Assembly (NCBI GenBank): GCA_038503075.1
Contig: JBCAML010000008.1
Location: 1,798,001-1,862,000, forward strand
Direction: 5' to 3'
DNA length: 64,000 bases
Source of the DNA: Gyromitra esculenta
Taxonomy: Eukaryota > Ascomycota > Pezizomycetes > Pezizales > Discinaceae
Part shown: piece after piece, positions 1 through 12,170 of the stretch
Layout: each line of letters begins with the position of its first letter
Numbering within the stretch: position 1 is the first letter of the stretch
The notes under the pieces: generated by a model
Told to the model about the DNA's origin: nothing
Databases searched by the model: none
The model's input: the letters and a program-made list of their open reading frames with translations, nothing else
Program-made: the position numbers and the translations under genes

Positions 1-270
1 GGCACGCAGAACCATATACTAGGGAGTAGGCAGGGAACACCAGGGTTTTCCATTCTGTGAGGTCGCCATAGAAACAATGTGAGACCTGCTCCATCCCCAC
101 ACCCCTATCCCTAGTAGAGGCAAAAAGATACATGTAGATAGGCGGTTAGTACGCTTAACACGTTGATCGAATAAAGGGGGGGCGGGCAGCATGAGATCCA
201 ACAGACCAACAGTAACTCTATACGCGAAAATTAGGGGGGGTTTATACACCTTTTCTCTCTCTTCCCCCTC

Positions 271-280
271 TATATAAAGT
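271..280 (+). promoter_or_regulatory. TATA-box-like element upstream of the small secreted protein gene
   Basis: A TATATAAAG element lies about 180 bases before the start codon at 457. It is followed by a long CT-rich leader with many CCTCC and CCACC blocks, typical of strongly expressed fungal genes. The assignment rests on motif and distance only. Confidence 0.5.
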
Positions 281-456
281 TGCCACCTCGCCCTCCCTTC
301 AGCGTTCTCCCCTTCATCAATCCATTTCTCAACGAGATATAGAAATATACCTCCACATAGCTATCTCAACCCTCCCTCCCCCCAGTACCACCTCCCTCCC
401 ACCAAACTCCATTTCTACAGAAAATCCCACCTCATTATTTCCAACTCCCCCCAACA

Positions 457-699
457 ATGAAACCAACTATCATTCTCGCAACTCTACTCGTTATCCCAAC
501 GACCCTCGCCGGTCCCATCGGCTATGGACTATGCCAAGCTGGCTGCGCAGGCGTCGTCATGGCATGCTACGGAGCTGCTGGCGCTGTGTGGGGCGCAACA
601 GCCGGACTAGGGGCTCCGGCAGCGGTTTTGGCGTGTAATTCTGCATTTGGAACGTGTTCGTCGGTGTGTGCGGCTGTTACGCTCCTGCCAACCCCGTAA
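457..699 (+). CDS. Small secreted cysteine-rich protein (CX3C family, zygote-specific-protein-like)
   Basis: The 80-residue single-exon product begins with a clear signal peptide (about residues 1-18, hydrophobic IILATLLVI core, likely cleavage after TLA). The mature part is Gly/Ala-rich with six cysteines: a CQAGC pair, single Cys in MACYG and LACN, and a CSSVC pair, ending LLPTP. This pattern recalls a small secreted family widespread in fungi and resembling algal zygote-specific proteins; that link is from memory and tentative. Six Cys could make three disulfides. The role is unknown; a cell-surface or extracellular location is inferred from the signal peptide. The gene stands alone, convergent with UFD1. 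Codon use shifts from C-rich at the 5' end to G-rich at the 3' end, as in several neighbours. Confidence 0.8.
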   Translation: MKPTIILATLLVIPTTLAGPIGYGLCQAGCAGVVMACYGAAGAVWGATAGLGAPAAVLACNSAFGTCSSVCAAVTLLPTP

Positions 700-1729
700 T
701 ATTAATTGATGTGAGTTTACAGTCTTGCTAGCTGGCTCCTGCGGGTTTTTAACTGATGGTGTTTTTTTAAGGGAAACCTTTTGACTGCTATATAGGGTTC
801 TTTGAGAGGGTCTATAGGTAGCAAGTATGAGATATTGGGGAGGGAGGGAGGGAGGGTATTTATGGTTTTTATTTTTATTTCTATTTCTATTTTTTGCGAA
901 AGGGGGGGGGTGAGGTGAGAGAATTTTTGGAGAATATTATTCTATGTAATTCTGTTATTCTCGAGCTGCAATTAAAAACTCGGAACTTAGCGTTCCGATT
1001 TTTTAATTGTAGCCTGAGAACATTAGGAATAGATACTGTGCTCGCAGAGTATACTGTTTTTTTCCCCCGAGAGCGAAACTGCCCACACCAATCCTCGTTA
1101 AAGAATAATCGAGTGATGCATCGTGACTCAGAAGTAGGCTTGTCACCATCCTAGCTGCATTTAGCTACTTAATCCTGACACCCAGCGTCTACTCAGACTA
1201 TCAGCAAAAAGCTGTGCTACACAGGTGCACCTACCTCTTACGAAGAACCCACCTGGTTTCCAGGGAAACTGGATAACGTATACCAAACACTAATCCTCGA
1301 AGATTACATCCGTACTGTCAGTCTCACCCTCAAATATCACTTCGAAACGAGTCTAATTAGGCTTAACTTGCTTCAGGGGTACATGGTCCATTTCAGTTAC
1401 AATCCTAGCATTCACACCAAATGCGCAGAAAACGGATTTCGCAAAACTCACTCCAAACCCACCCAAAACCAAAAAGCAACTCTTTTTTCCAAAAAGGAGT
1501 AGGAACGTAACTACTTCCATAGCCATAAGCTCACTAACGTGACCCTAGTACAAGAAGTCCAAGAAAAAGCAACGCCATCCCCCCCTAAACCCCGAAAATC
1601 ACAATCCACGATGATGTAATCTTCTAAACCTTCTGGGCGAAAAAGAAAAGAAAAGAGAGAGAGCACAGGCCAGTAAAAAAAATAAAAATTGGTAGTTGAT
1701 TTTTCTCATAATCGGCTCATTACACCCGC
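700..1729. other. Convergent intergenic region, no gene seen
   Basis: This holds the 3' flanks of the secreted-protein gene and UFD1. There is a short GGGA-repeat run near 838-856 and A/T-rich stretches. No ORF with a credible start, splice signals or family resemblance was found. Confidence 0.6.
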
Positions 1730-3063
1730 TTAATCAATCTCAATGACGTCCGCACTTTTCCCTTTCCCTTTCCCCCCATCATCTCCTTTCCTTTTCTTTC
1801 CTGCCACTGCTGCAGCAGCTCTCAACGTTTGTCCCTGCCCTGCAAACAGAGTCTCCTTCCCGCTCTTCTCCTTATCTTCATCCTTCTTCTTCACCGGTTT
1901 AATCTCATACCCAAAAAACAATTGTCCCTGCGGCACTCTCAATGGCTGTGGCCCAGAGCCCTTCCGGATGGTCCCTGTTGGCGCAGCAAGCGGGGGTGCG
2001 GGTTTATTAGATGAAATACCTGCGACAGGCGTCGACGGTTTATCTCTCGGTGTCGAAGTCTTAGATCCCTTAAGCTTTTGCCCACCTCCAGAAAAGTAAG
2101 AAGCTTTACTCGGCGCAGCCTGAGTAGAGCCCGGAGCAATAGCCGAATAATTAAGCGACCTCGCCATACTACCCTCCTGTGCACCAAGCGGGGTGACCCT
2201 TCCACCACCAACAACCGAGCCAGGTCTAGACGAACCCGTGCTCCGTGGGACACGCACAGGCTCAACATAATCCAACGGCGGGGCAAAATCGACCTCCAGA
2301 TCCGTCTCAACGCAAGAAATAGCACCTTGCGAGGTCTCAGGTTTAACTTCCAGAACATTGATCTCAAACACCTGATCATTATAAAAGAACGAGAAAATAT
2401 CCCCCTTTGTAAACGCCGAAAAGTTACGCAACGCATTCTCAAGCACCGCCTTTGGATCCGTGATCGATTCAAGGAACGCAACCGACTGTGGCTGCAGCTT
2501 AATGAAAGTTCCAGATGGAAGATCTGTAGATTTGATCTGCAGGAGATCACCGGGCTCAAGAAGAAGTGTATCCATCATCTATAGATATGAGGAAAAACCC
2601 CCATTAGCCCCTCTCCACCAAACCCCCACCCCCTTCCCGTAATTCACCGCTAGAAAAATAAAAATAAAAATTACATACCCATTGCGGTAAATAAACCCTC
2701 CCCTCCTCTGCAATAAACTCCAGCACCCCCGCATGCGTCCCCGTTCCCTTCGATCCGTTTTTCAGCTCAAACAGCATCGGATACGCAATATGCAGCCTCG
2801 TAAGTTTCTCGAGCGCAGACGGCGGCATGATGACTTTTCCGCCGTAGTTGACATTCTCACGTTCCGAGCCGGCCATCATGATGACTGGGTAGCAGCGAAA
2901 GTATTCATCGAAGCGTTTGGTGGGGCGAGACGAGCCACGGCCACCACCGTACGACATGCCACCGCCGTCTTCGTCGTAGAAGTTGCCGCCGAACTGGAGG
3001 GTGGGGGGTCGGTTTGTTAGTCTGGAGTGAGGAAGGAGAGTGATGGGAGAGAAGATTTACCAT
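1730..3063 (-). CDS. UFD1: Ubiquitin fusion degradation protein 1 (Cdc48/p97 adaptor)
   Basis: The model has three coding exons, 3063-3061, 2993-2679 and 2578-1730, giving 388 residues. Ufd1 pairs with Npl4 to deliver ubiquitylated clients to the Cdc48 ATPase in ER-associated and nuclear degradation. The N domain (about 15-195) carries the family signatures FRCYP, PPSALEKL, YLPQW and LQPQS. The tail is low-complexity and holds two SHP-box-like Cdc48-binding motifs: FSGGGQKL near 268 and FAGQGQTL near 351. The C-terminus is Lys-rich. The first intron (2994-3060) directly follows the ATG, so exon 1 codes only for Met. The alternative is a downstream start at the Met 12 codons into exon 2, which would drop the MFGG-type N-terminus seen in other fungi. 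The second intron is 2579-2678. Confidence 0.95.
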
Positions 3064-3724
3064 AGCTTAGCTGTTTGATAGCTACTAAGTGAAAAGGGAT
3101 GTGGGGATGTGGGGATGTTGTTGATGGACGGAAGATGGAAGTGGAGATGTAGCTGTAGGCTGAAGATATGGGCAGCTGCGGTGTTAGAAGCCTAAAGAAT
3201 GGGAGCTTTGACGTCAAGCGAGATCACGTGTCTCATCGTGATAAGAGATCTGCTTACCAATGCTAAAATATGATCCGTCAAGTGGGAACCTTGATGGATC
3301 ACTCGGTCCCTAGTCTTCACCAAAAATAGCTTCGCCAACGAATCCTGTTTCGCAAATTAGATTCTTCTTGGACGTATTTCCAAGCTAGAACTGCGGGATC
3401 ATAGGTACACAGAAAATCACATAGAATGCGAAACTGATGTCGATGGATACTATAATCAGGCCGTATCTCATTTCATGGACATAACCTTTCTCCTTCGGAG
3501 AAGCCATGTCTATATACTTTCTTCCCTTTTCATCCATGTCCGTGCCATCTTACTGTTCCTCTAGAGCGCACCAAATACAGTCCTTATCATACCGACGAAA
3601 GCAAGAAAGACAAAAGAAAGCATCACTTAATGCGAAAAGAAGGCAGAAAAAAGACAGCAAAAAAAACCTAAATAAAAACCATTATGGAAATGCCCCCCAT
3701 TTCTTTTTATCTAATCTCAATAAT
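3064..3724. other. Spacer between UFD1 promoter and PFK 3' end
   Basis: UFD1 and PFK are both on the minus strand, so this holds the UFD1 upstream region and the PFK 3' untranslated region. No coding feature was seen. Confidence 0.6.
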
Positions 3725-6700
3725 CTAAACGGGCACATTAGGAGTTCCACCTCTTCCACTCAACGTATCAACAACACCTCTCAGATCCAACCAAAACGCT
3801 TTCCTTGGTCTCCTACTGGTCCAATCCGTCTCGCCTTCCTTCAAATCATGCACAGCTGTAAACACCACGCTTGCACCTCTGATACCAATAACTGCCGTTG
3901 TTCCTGCATCTTCGAGAATCTGCTGTGAAGTGCTCTCGTTATGCTCTTCCATGAATTGGATACAACGCACAGCGAGCCTAACAGCACGAACACGATCCAT
4001 GGGAGAGGGTGTTCCACCTTGCTGCACGTGGCCTGGAATAGCGGTACGCGATTCAAAGCGTCCGTTTGCTTCCTCGCGGATCATGTCGGCGATCATTTCG
4101 GTTCCGTATGTTTTGGAGGCCGTCTCGTTTCTTTTTTTTAAATGTTAGAAGAGGAAACTCTTGAAAGATAATCAATCGGTGCGGCCAAAAAAACGTACCT
4201 TAGGATAAGCTTTCCAGCACGGTTCATGCCCCGATCACAGGCAAAACTCTCGCGGAGATGCTCAATGTCAGATTGAAGCATGTTGATATTGATACCCTCC
4301 TCTGGGGTATAGATGGCGAATGCACCAACAGACAACCCTGCCATGGTGGTTACATACCCAGATCGCCCACCTTGACATTCAACACTATTGGTAAACAGTT
4401 AGTTCCCTAGCTCTCACGCAGAATTATGGCGTGGGGTACTCACACAAACACTCTTCTACGACTGGCGCTGGCGCTCTGCTTAATAGCATCACAATAGTCA
4501 ATCAACGCATTCAAACAAGTGTCACTACCAATACTGAACTCCGTTCCTGGCACATTATTACTGATCGTCGCTGGCAAACATGTCATCGGGATTCTAAATG
4601 CTGGATAGCTTGTTCTCGCAGCATGCAGTTCCGTGAGCGCATGGTACGCCTCGAACCCACCAATGATCAACAGCCCGTCAAACCTGTACTTCTGGAAGTA
4701 CCAGGCCACCATACCCATATCTTCGCTAGGTAGGGACCGGTTTGTTCCGATTTCCGAACCCCCGCGAATGGCCCACGCCTCGACCATGAGCCAAGTTAGC
4801 TCGCGGACCGAGTTGTGGCGGACAAGACCAGGGAAACCATTATGAATGGCGAAGGGGCGGTGGCCACGCGAGAGACAGTAAAGAGCAGCGGCGCGGGTGG
4901 CTGCGTTCATGCCACCTGCGGGGGCACCAACGTGAATGATAGCGATACGCATACGCTTATCCTCAGGAACCTTCACTTGGAGATCCTCTGGTCTGGTTGT
5001 GGCCATGTAAGCGCGATGGTACTCCTCGAACTCGGCATCTCTCAGGTTCATGGCTCCTTCAAAGTCCTTATTCTTGATACAAGAAGCCACAGCTTGAGTC
5101 TGTATTACTTCCCGTTAGCTGTGACCCTGATTGATCCTAACTTATAATAAAATCAAGAAGATGATACATACCAACCTAACCGCATCCATCAGTGGTTTCC
5201 TTGTGATCTTATTTTCGTTGATTGCGATCATAGGACTTGGAGTGTCTGGCGTAGACTCTAAAACGGCCTCGACGGCCTCCACACCCTGGAGAGTTGCGAG
5301 CATACGATCATATGCACAAGCTGTCCCACCACGCTGAACATGCCCGAGAGTTGTGATACGGGTATCAAGTCTCAGCCTATCTACGAGGACATTTTTGACA
5401 TACTCGGCGGTGACAGGTTTGAGCTCTCTGTCAATAGCACCTTCGGCAACGATGACAATGGTTTTACGTTTACCTAAGGCACGGTGCTATTTCGGTGTTA
5501 GCCATAAGAATTAAGCCGTGGAGATGGAGTTATCACCTTGCGAATAATGTCACACATCTCTCCCTCCCAACCATCCGCTGGCGGTTTCTCCGGCAAGAAA
5601 ACAAAGTCTGCACCAGTACTTACACCTGCCATCAATGCGAGCCAACCGCAGTGCCGTCCCATAACTTCAACTACGAAAGCTCTGGAGTGAGAGTAAGCTG
5701 TTGCATCGATGAAATCGACTGCTTGACAAATTCTCGTGAGAGAGCTGTAGGCTCCAATTGTAGCGTCTGTGCTAGACATATCATTGTCGATACTTCCGAC
5801 CAAGCCAACAATGTTCAAATGTTGGAATGGATCAGTTTGTGCTTGCGTGAGCTCTTTGTTCTTCACAAGCTCGTCTAGAAGACCCTTCCATTCGCTCCTG
5901 AAGATGTCTGCTCCGGTCAGGGAACCATCACCTCCACAGATGATCAATGCATCGATTCCATTCAGAATGAGGTTCTTCGCGGCCGCCAGTCTTCCTGGTC
6001 TCTCGCGGAACTCCTTGCAACGTGCTGTACCAATGAGAGTTCCACCCTCTGACAACCATCCACGCACATCTTCCCAATTCATTCGCTTGATCAGTGATCC
6101 GCCCTTTACAAGACCTTCATAGCCTTCGTAAATAGCGTACGCTTCGCATCCCTTCGCAATTGTCATTCTCACAACAGCGCGAACAGCAGCATTCATTCCT
6201 GGAGCGTCGCCACCACTCGTCATCACACCAATCCTCTTTCGCTTCTCACCAGCAGTTGACGGTCTGCTCAACATATCCATCATCTGCTCCGTTTTCGTCA
6301 TGCCCAGCGTTTTCGCGCCCGTCCTAATACTCGTGAAGGGGTTCGACTTCGCCGTGAACCCAACGAGCGTTCCCAGCGGATCATGGGTGTAGATCTCGCA
6401 TGCCTCCCTCTCATTCGGCTGGAATTGAAGCGTGACATCCTTGCTCTTCAGAAGCTCCGCAACTTTATCCAGAAACGGTGTGTATAAAACAATGCTCTGA
6501 GCGCTGCCTCTCCAATCGTAGCTCTCTTTGCTGTTTGGGGAAAGAGGCGGGGGCTTGATGGAGTCTCGCCGGGGGTGATCTTCTCCATCTTTCCAGTGGA
6601 CTGCTTCAGCGACGAAACGGATTTTAAGGCAGACATCGGTCGCATCATCACTGTCGTCGGTTCGAGAGTAGAGCCACGTTTCTCTTTCGGAAGAGAGGCA

Positions 6701-7147
6701 GTGGTCGAATTCCCGTTTGGTGGTTGGGTGGGTGCGGTCGTAGACGAATGTTTCCTCGAAGCCAAGATCCGTGTAAAATGTAACGGTATTATAGAAGAGA
6801 TCTTCGGTTGGGGCGACCAAGGAAATGAAGGAAACGCCGCTTGTGAGTGATGGATGATAGTTAGCTCGTTGCATCCTTACTCGCTTTGGCCCTTGTTGCG
6901 CAAGAGGAGCAAGAGGAGGAGGAGAAGGAGGAGAAGTGACACGGGGAGCAGGAGAAAGAGGAGGAGATATAGAGGGGGGAGGAAGTAGAGCCCGAACAGC
7001 GGTTTCGGCGGGAGACTCAACGGGCAGAGAAGAGGAGGAGGAAACAGAGGAGGAACGATTGCGAATTGTGCGGTAGATGGAGAATGGATACCTGAGATAA
7101 TTGTTGAGATTCTTCTGATCCGGGGCCACCGTCATAGGGGGATCCAT
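3725..7147 (-). CDS. PFK1: ATP-dependent 6-phosphofructokinase with N-terminal glyoxalase-like extension
   Basis: Five exons (7147-5537, 5486-5172, 5099-4444, 4384-4199, 4130-3725) give about 1057 residues. The enzyme phosphorylates fructose 6-phosphate, the committed step of glycolysis, in the cytosol. Residues 1-95 are Ser/Pro-rich; about 100-265 resemble a glyoxalase-type fold as in yeast Pfk subunits ([20 protein letters not shown]). The catalytic N-half starts near 303 with [15 protein letters not shown] near 405 and the active-site GSIDND near 451. The C-half, from about 692, is the degenerate regulatory copy ([12 protein letters not shown]) that binds effectors such as fructose 2,6-bisphosphate in the family. 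Introns are 50, 72, 59 and 68 nt. The start at 7147 is chosen because residues upstream in the same frame look like leader sequence; a start at 7372 is possible. Confidence 0.95.
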
Positions 7148-10100
7148 CGTGAACGGTTGGCGGCCTACTAACCGACTAGCTGATTTCGACTGACTAACGT
7201 TGGAGGGGGTTTCTCTCTTTTTACTTTTAAAGACTAGGGAGAGTTTAAATGATGGGGCTTCCCACACTCTATACAAATTCACAGCACTAGCAGCACCAAC
7301 GAACGCGGGGCAGATTCGAACGCAAATCCGCTTCCAAACAGAGCCAGCCAACCCACAGCAGCGGGAGGCCAAATGAGAGAAGGGGACGGATGAGAATATT
7401 GAAATCCAGAGAGAGAAAAAGGGAAATAGCCGATGAAAACCGATGGAAATTCACGAGTGGCAGAGCAGGACCAGAAGACGAGTGAGAGGACGAGTAAGTA
7501 GTGCAATGTAGTGTACGAGGGAAGAGCAAGAAAAGCAAGATCAAGATCAGACCCGAGAGAAAGAAAAGAAAGCCACCCCACTGGAGGCCTGCCTACAGCA
7601 GCGCGGGATGTGTGCATCCATTGCTGTTGACTTCACCCCTCGCCATATCCAAAAAGTACAACCTGCTGAGACCCATGCTGATGACCGATAATGGACCGAT
7701 AAGCACCACGGAATCCGTGACCCCGCTCTTAGATAATTCCCCCCTCTCACAGAAAACTTGTCTTACCCTCTAGCACAACCAACCGCCAAAGGGAAGAAAA
7801 AACCACCTCATCTGAATCCCGCATCCCCCTGAACCCCTGTCGGTGATCGTGGGGTCACCCTCGCAGTGGCCAAACCACACAACCGCAGAAAACCCGGTAA
7901 AAAAATAATCCGTGTTTGTCACCCGACTCACAAAACCCGCGTACAAGTCGTGGGGTAGCGTACGTACGTAGGGTTAATTTATAAAACATGGTCCGAAGAC
8001 CGGGTATGCGCCCGTCCGGTGGGAAGAAGATACCACTGCTGCACCTGCGCCTGCGGTAATTTTTAACGAGTAAATGAAAATGGTTAAAGCCGGATCGTGC
8101 AAAGAAAGAAAGAAAGAAAGAAAAAAGCCCCTCCTCCATCGATCGAGGGAAATAGAAATTGCAAATAAATAAATAAAAACCAAAGCGGCCTGATGAGCGA
8201 TCTTGAGAAATTGATACTGACTGGCCGGAGGTGACAGCATAAAAACTCAAACCCCCTCTCAAACGGACGCTTGCGCTCTGTAGACGTGTCTCGCGAGGGT
8301 TTGAATGGATCGATCGTTCATCTGATAGTCGTGTGCCAAGACGGTAGATACTCCACTCATGCACCCCTGCAGAGCCTGGCTAACTACATGTACTTGCGCA
8401 TAGATAACATCAAACACAGTATCACGATGGCAATCAAGACTATTAGGTTGCTATTTATACATTTATAAGGTGAAAGGGGTTAATCTCAAAATCCCACCTC
8501 GAGATAGTCCAAGGTATCGATTTTCCTCTCCGTCTTAACTTATGTCCGGGCAGAGATGAAAAGACCATAAATAGTGCCAAAAGATCGCACGAAAGCTATC
8601 AATATCGTGACCTGGCAGACGAATCAGTTTACTTGGCCATTAGCATTTATCGCACATATGTTTTAAACACGAGGAGAGAGAGAATAGAGACCACAGGATA
8701 GTCATATCCGGTAAGAAACCTACCCTCTCTAGAACTCTCCCGTTGAACTGGGGGGAGAATCCCAATGCCAGGGATATAACGTGATATCGAATATGCTATA
8801 TGTACAATCTCCCATCTCATGTTTTCTCGAGATTGTTTGTGACGCCGCGGCACGACATGCGCCAAACCCCCTTCATATGCGTGCGCTTAGCCTCGGGATC
8901 ACTTGCAGTTGATGGGTTTCTACCGCATTCACATGTGACTACATGTGGTTCTGATCCGCCATGGAGGATTAGTAGTAAATAGAAAAACCGCACCCAAGCG
9001 CATCTGCCTACCACCGTACCCCCTCACGGAAGATCTTGGGTAGGATGAAGTGCTTCTATCATGCCATCTATTTAATTGGCGTATCAATAGTTCCGACAAT
9101 TCCCAATTCCTCCTCGTTACAACTACAATACATAGATACTTCGAGGAGAGGTAATCGAGGAGTATAGTCACTAAGTGACGAAGGGTTTCAATTTTTCGAA
9201 TACCACAGGTCGCTATTAACACTATGTGCGAAGCCGATAAAACCACCATCGTGTAAGACGCAATCTGTGAACCCGAGTAAGGCACAGAAAAGATAAAAAT
9301 AATTTCAAATTAACTAGACCGATTATAGTAGCTTCGATTAGTGGTTCAAGCTGTTCCGGGAGGTAGCGACATCAAATGATACCGGTAGAAATAAACAACA
9401 ATCAATCAAAAAATCACAAGCCACTGTCCACCACTATTCCCTATGTAATTCTCTTTCTAAGAAACCCATCATAAGTATTAGTGAGGTCAAAAGCTTAATG
9501 ATACCCTCCTCAATTGATATGACCCTAGAATAGAATGACTACACAATCGAAATTCCATCCGCGCGTAAATAAAATATCTACCAATATCTCCATACTCCGA
9601 GCGAAAGAAACTTCGCTAATAAGTCGTATATTCTTTACGGAAGACTAAACAAGTTAGCTTAATCCCTTTCTAGAAGTGTATAACAGAACTAGAGGAAGAA
9701 CACATAGTTACTCACCCAAGCCCATCCGCACAGTGATCGAAAAATATCACGCTGTCAAAAACACGTCGACAAACCCCAGTAAACGTCGGTAAATCTCATA
9801 GTTATCTTGATAAACTTCTCAAATGCCGTGACTCCAAACCCGGTGTCTATATCCCAATTTTAAGTTGTTGTAAATGGATTCGATCTCTTCAATAGGGAGG
9901 GGAATAGTAAAAGCAACTAGTTTCCCACTCCTGAACCAAAACAATTTCCCAAGCCGTTTAAAACGAAACCAGGATTGGTAAGTATGGACCGCAACACTAG
10001 ATACACGTCCAAGAAGTGGCTAGCCCACCGCGAGTACTCTTTCCCGCCTACACCAAAGTCAACCCGACATCAATAGCTCAGAAGTATGAATCAGACTAAC

Positions 10101-12170
10101 AGCAATAAACAATACCTGTAACAAAACTTTCTAGGGCTCTGCAAATTCGTGCATCACGACACCTAAGAATTAACATCTAACATTAAAGCTAACAGGTCAG
10201 AAAATGATCCCAAAATAAATTTCTGAAACTCTTAGCACGAACAATCCATTTGAGTAATATCATCTATAACCCGCTGGGTCTCAACCCCTCTAGGCTCTCA
10301 TGCGTCCTTAGAAGACTCCGGTTGCATAAAACCAAAAGCTATTGGGAGAAGCAACAAATAAACCTTTTCTCCATCTCTCTCGTTTAACAGAACCCCTTGG
10401 GCAGGATCTTGATTTCATGCTCGTCCGACTAGCCACAGAATCTTGAAATATGAAATAAGCGACTGTTAGACGGTTACTAGCCCCGAAGACATGTGCCAAT
10501 TCTATGGCTGGTAGCAAAGCCGACTTTATCGACCGATACACAGAACTTATAAATGTGATCAATGTCTCGATTCTTGACGGGTTGGTGGCCACTTGTGATT
10601 TGAATATTGTCCCTGAGCGCTGTGAATGATGAAACGGGATGCTCTGCTTCTCTTGTTGAACAACTTAACTCAATGGTTCTGCGTTCACCATTACCCTCAG
10701 CCATCACGAATCTAGTGAACACTTGAATCTCTGTTTTATCGTCAACAAAGGTACGACAACAAGAAGGGCAAAAGAAAGAATACTCAAAGCCCCCACAACA
10801 CCAAGCGCTGAAATGCATCATACTCATAATTACTCATCGTGGATAAGGTATAATTCGCCGTTGCTATGGACAGGCTTAGGCACTCCTCGGCCTCATCTTC
10901 GCCCCAGCCTTTAGTTTCATAAATCTTTCTAGTCATATTGTCGACTTTTATCATAATATCAACTTCCTGACATCTTTAACAGTGCCAATTCCCACTTTCA
11001 TCAGCGATCCTATTTGAAAATCTTATATCGCTACCACTAAATATGAATTCTGTATCTATTTCCTATTAGCACTGTACAAATAAACCCCTAGGAGCGATGG
11101 AGTTTGTGATACACAATGAAGCAACCAGGACCCGGATTCCCAGAACAGCACCGTGAGCCAAAGTCGGGGCGAAAACAAAACTGATCGTTGGCCTAAATAT
11201 TAAGGAACGTGACAGCGTTTTTTGAGGCAACTTTTAATGAATAGGCGATTCATGAGCTTCAATGAATACCTCGTTGACTTTGCTGCATCGGATTTTTTTG
11301 ACCTGATAATTACGCAGTGTTAGCTTGTGGAAACATTATTTTATCATACTCTAACAATACATTTGGCCCTAGAGAAGAATATAATTTTCTTAGTTCTGAG
11401 AAAAGCTAGACGGTTGGGATACGATATTCATAAGATTCTCTGGATCCCAATCGTGCTTGGGACGGCGGTGAGTGGTAGCGGTGAGAAAGTTTCCAGTAAG
11501 TTATGTCTGCTGAAATCTGGGGCGAAAAGGAGTGAATGTTTTGTGCTGCGTAAATCGTTATGATGGAATGGGGATATCGATTAATGGTGGTTGATAGTTG
11601 GGCATGATGTTGGGAGGCTGCGTCTCATAGGATGTCTCGTGCACGGACGTTACTCTATTTCTGCAAGGATGGAATATGCTGGGATGGGGCGATTCATCTG
11701 GAACCCTGTCGTTGCGACGTGGACACAGCAGCCCAGGCACCAGCCCGCTGCCTATATCCTCACCACATCTCACTCGGAAGTCAATACTGTTTTAGCCGGA
11801 CGGCAGATGTTTCTCTTAAAACAGTAAACTCTACAACTTCCCAGTAGTTGCTCAACAAAAGGTCAAAATATCATTCACTCTGCCCCAAACAAATTGCTTA
11901 CAGCCAACAAACAAAATTTACCGAAACAAGTCCTCACAGAATGAGTGATCCTCCATGATCAAGAACTAGGCTGCACCGTCACACAAAAACATGTCTTAAA
12001 TCGAACCTGGTTTAGGTAAGTCCCACACAACGGCCTCCATCTGCACAGCCTGCAGTGCACGTTTCTTCTCGTCCCAAGAAAGAAAAAGATTACTCCATAT
12101 TCCCCGAAAATAATGAGCACGAGCCTTACGCAGCCCACCACCACCACGGCCAAGCCCAGAAACCTACACC
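7148..12170. other. Five-kilobase stretch without a recognisable gene
   Basis: It begins with the PFK promoter and leader (purine-rich blocks about 7400-7560). The rest is A/T-richer, with frequent stops in all frames and only short ORFs with no splice-supported extension, family resemblance or codon bias. Old degenerate repeats or non-coding transcripts cannot be excluded. Confidence 0.55.
8100..8126. repeat. AAAG microsatellite
   Basis: About six tandem AAAG units precede a short A run. It is a simple repeat in the gene-free stretch upstream of PFK. Confidence 0.85.

Noticed and set aside
1743..2584. Plus-strand ORFs opposite UFD1
   Set aside because: Antisense shadows of the well-supported UFD1 exon 3.
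10308..10827. Two overlapping minus-strand ORFs in the 5-kb gap
   Set aside because: Different frames, no convincing intron to join them, and no recognisable domain.
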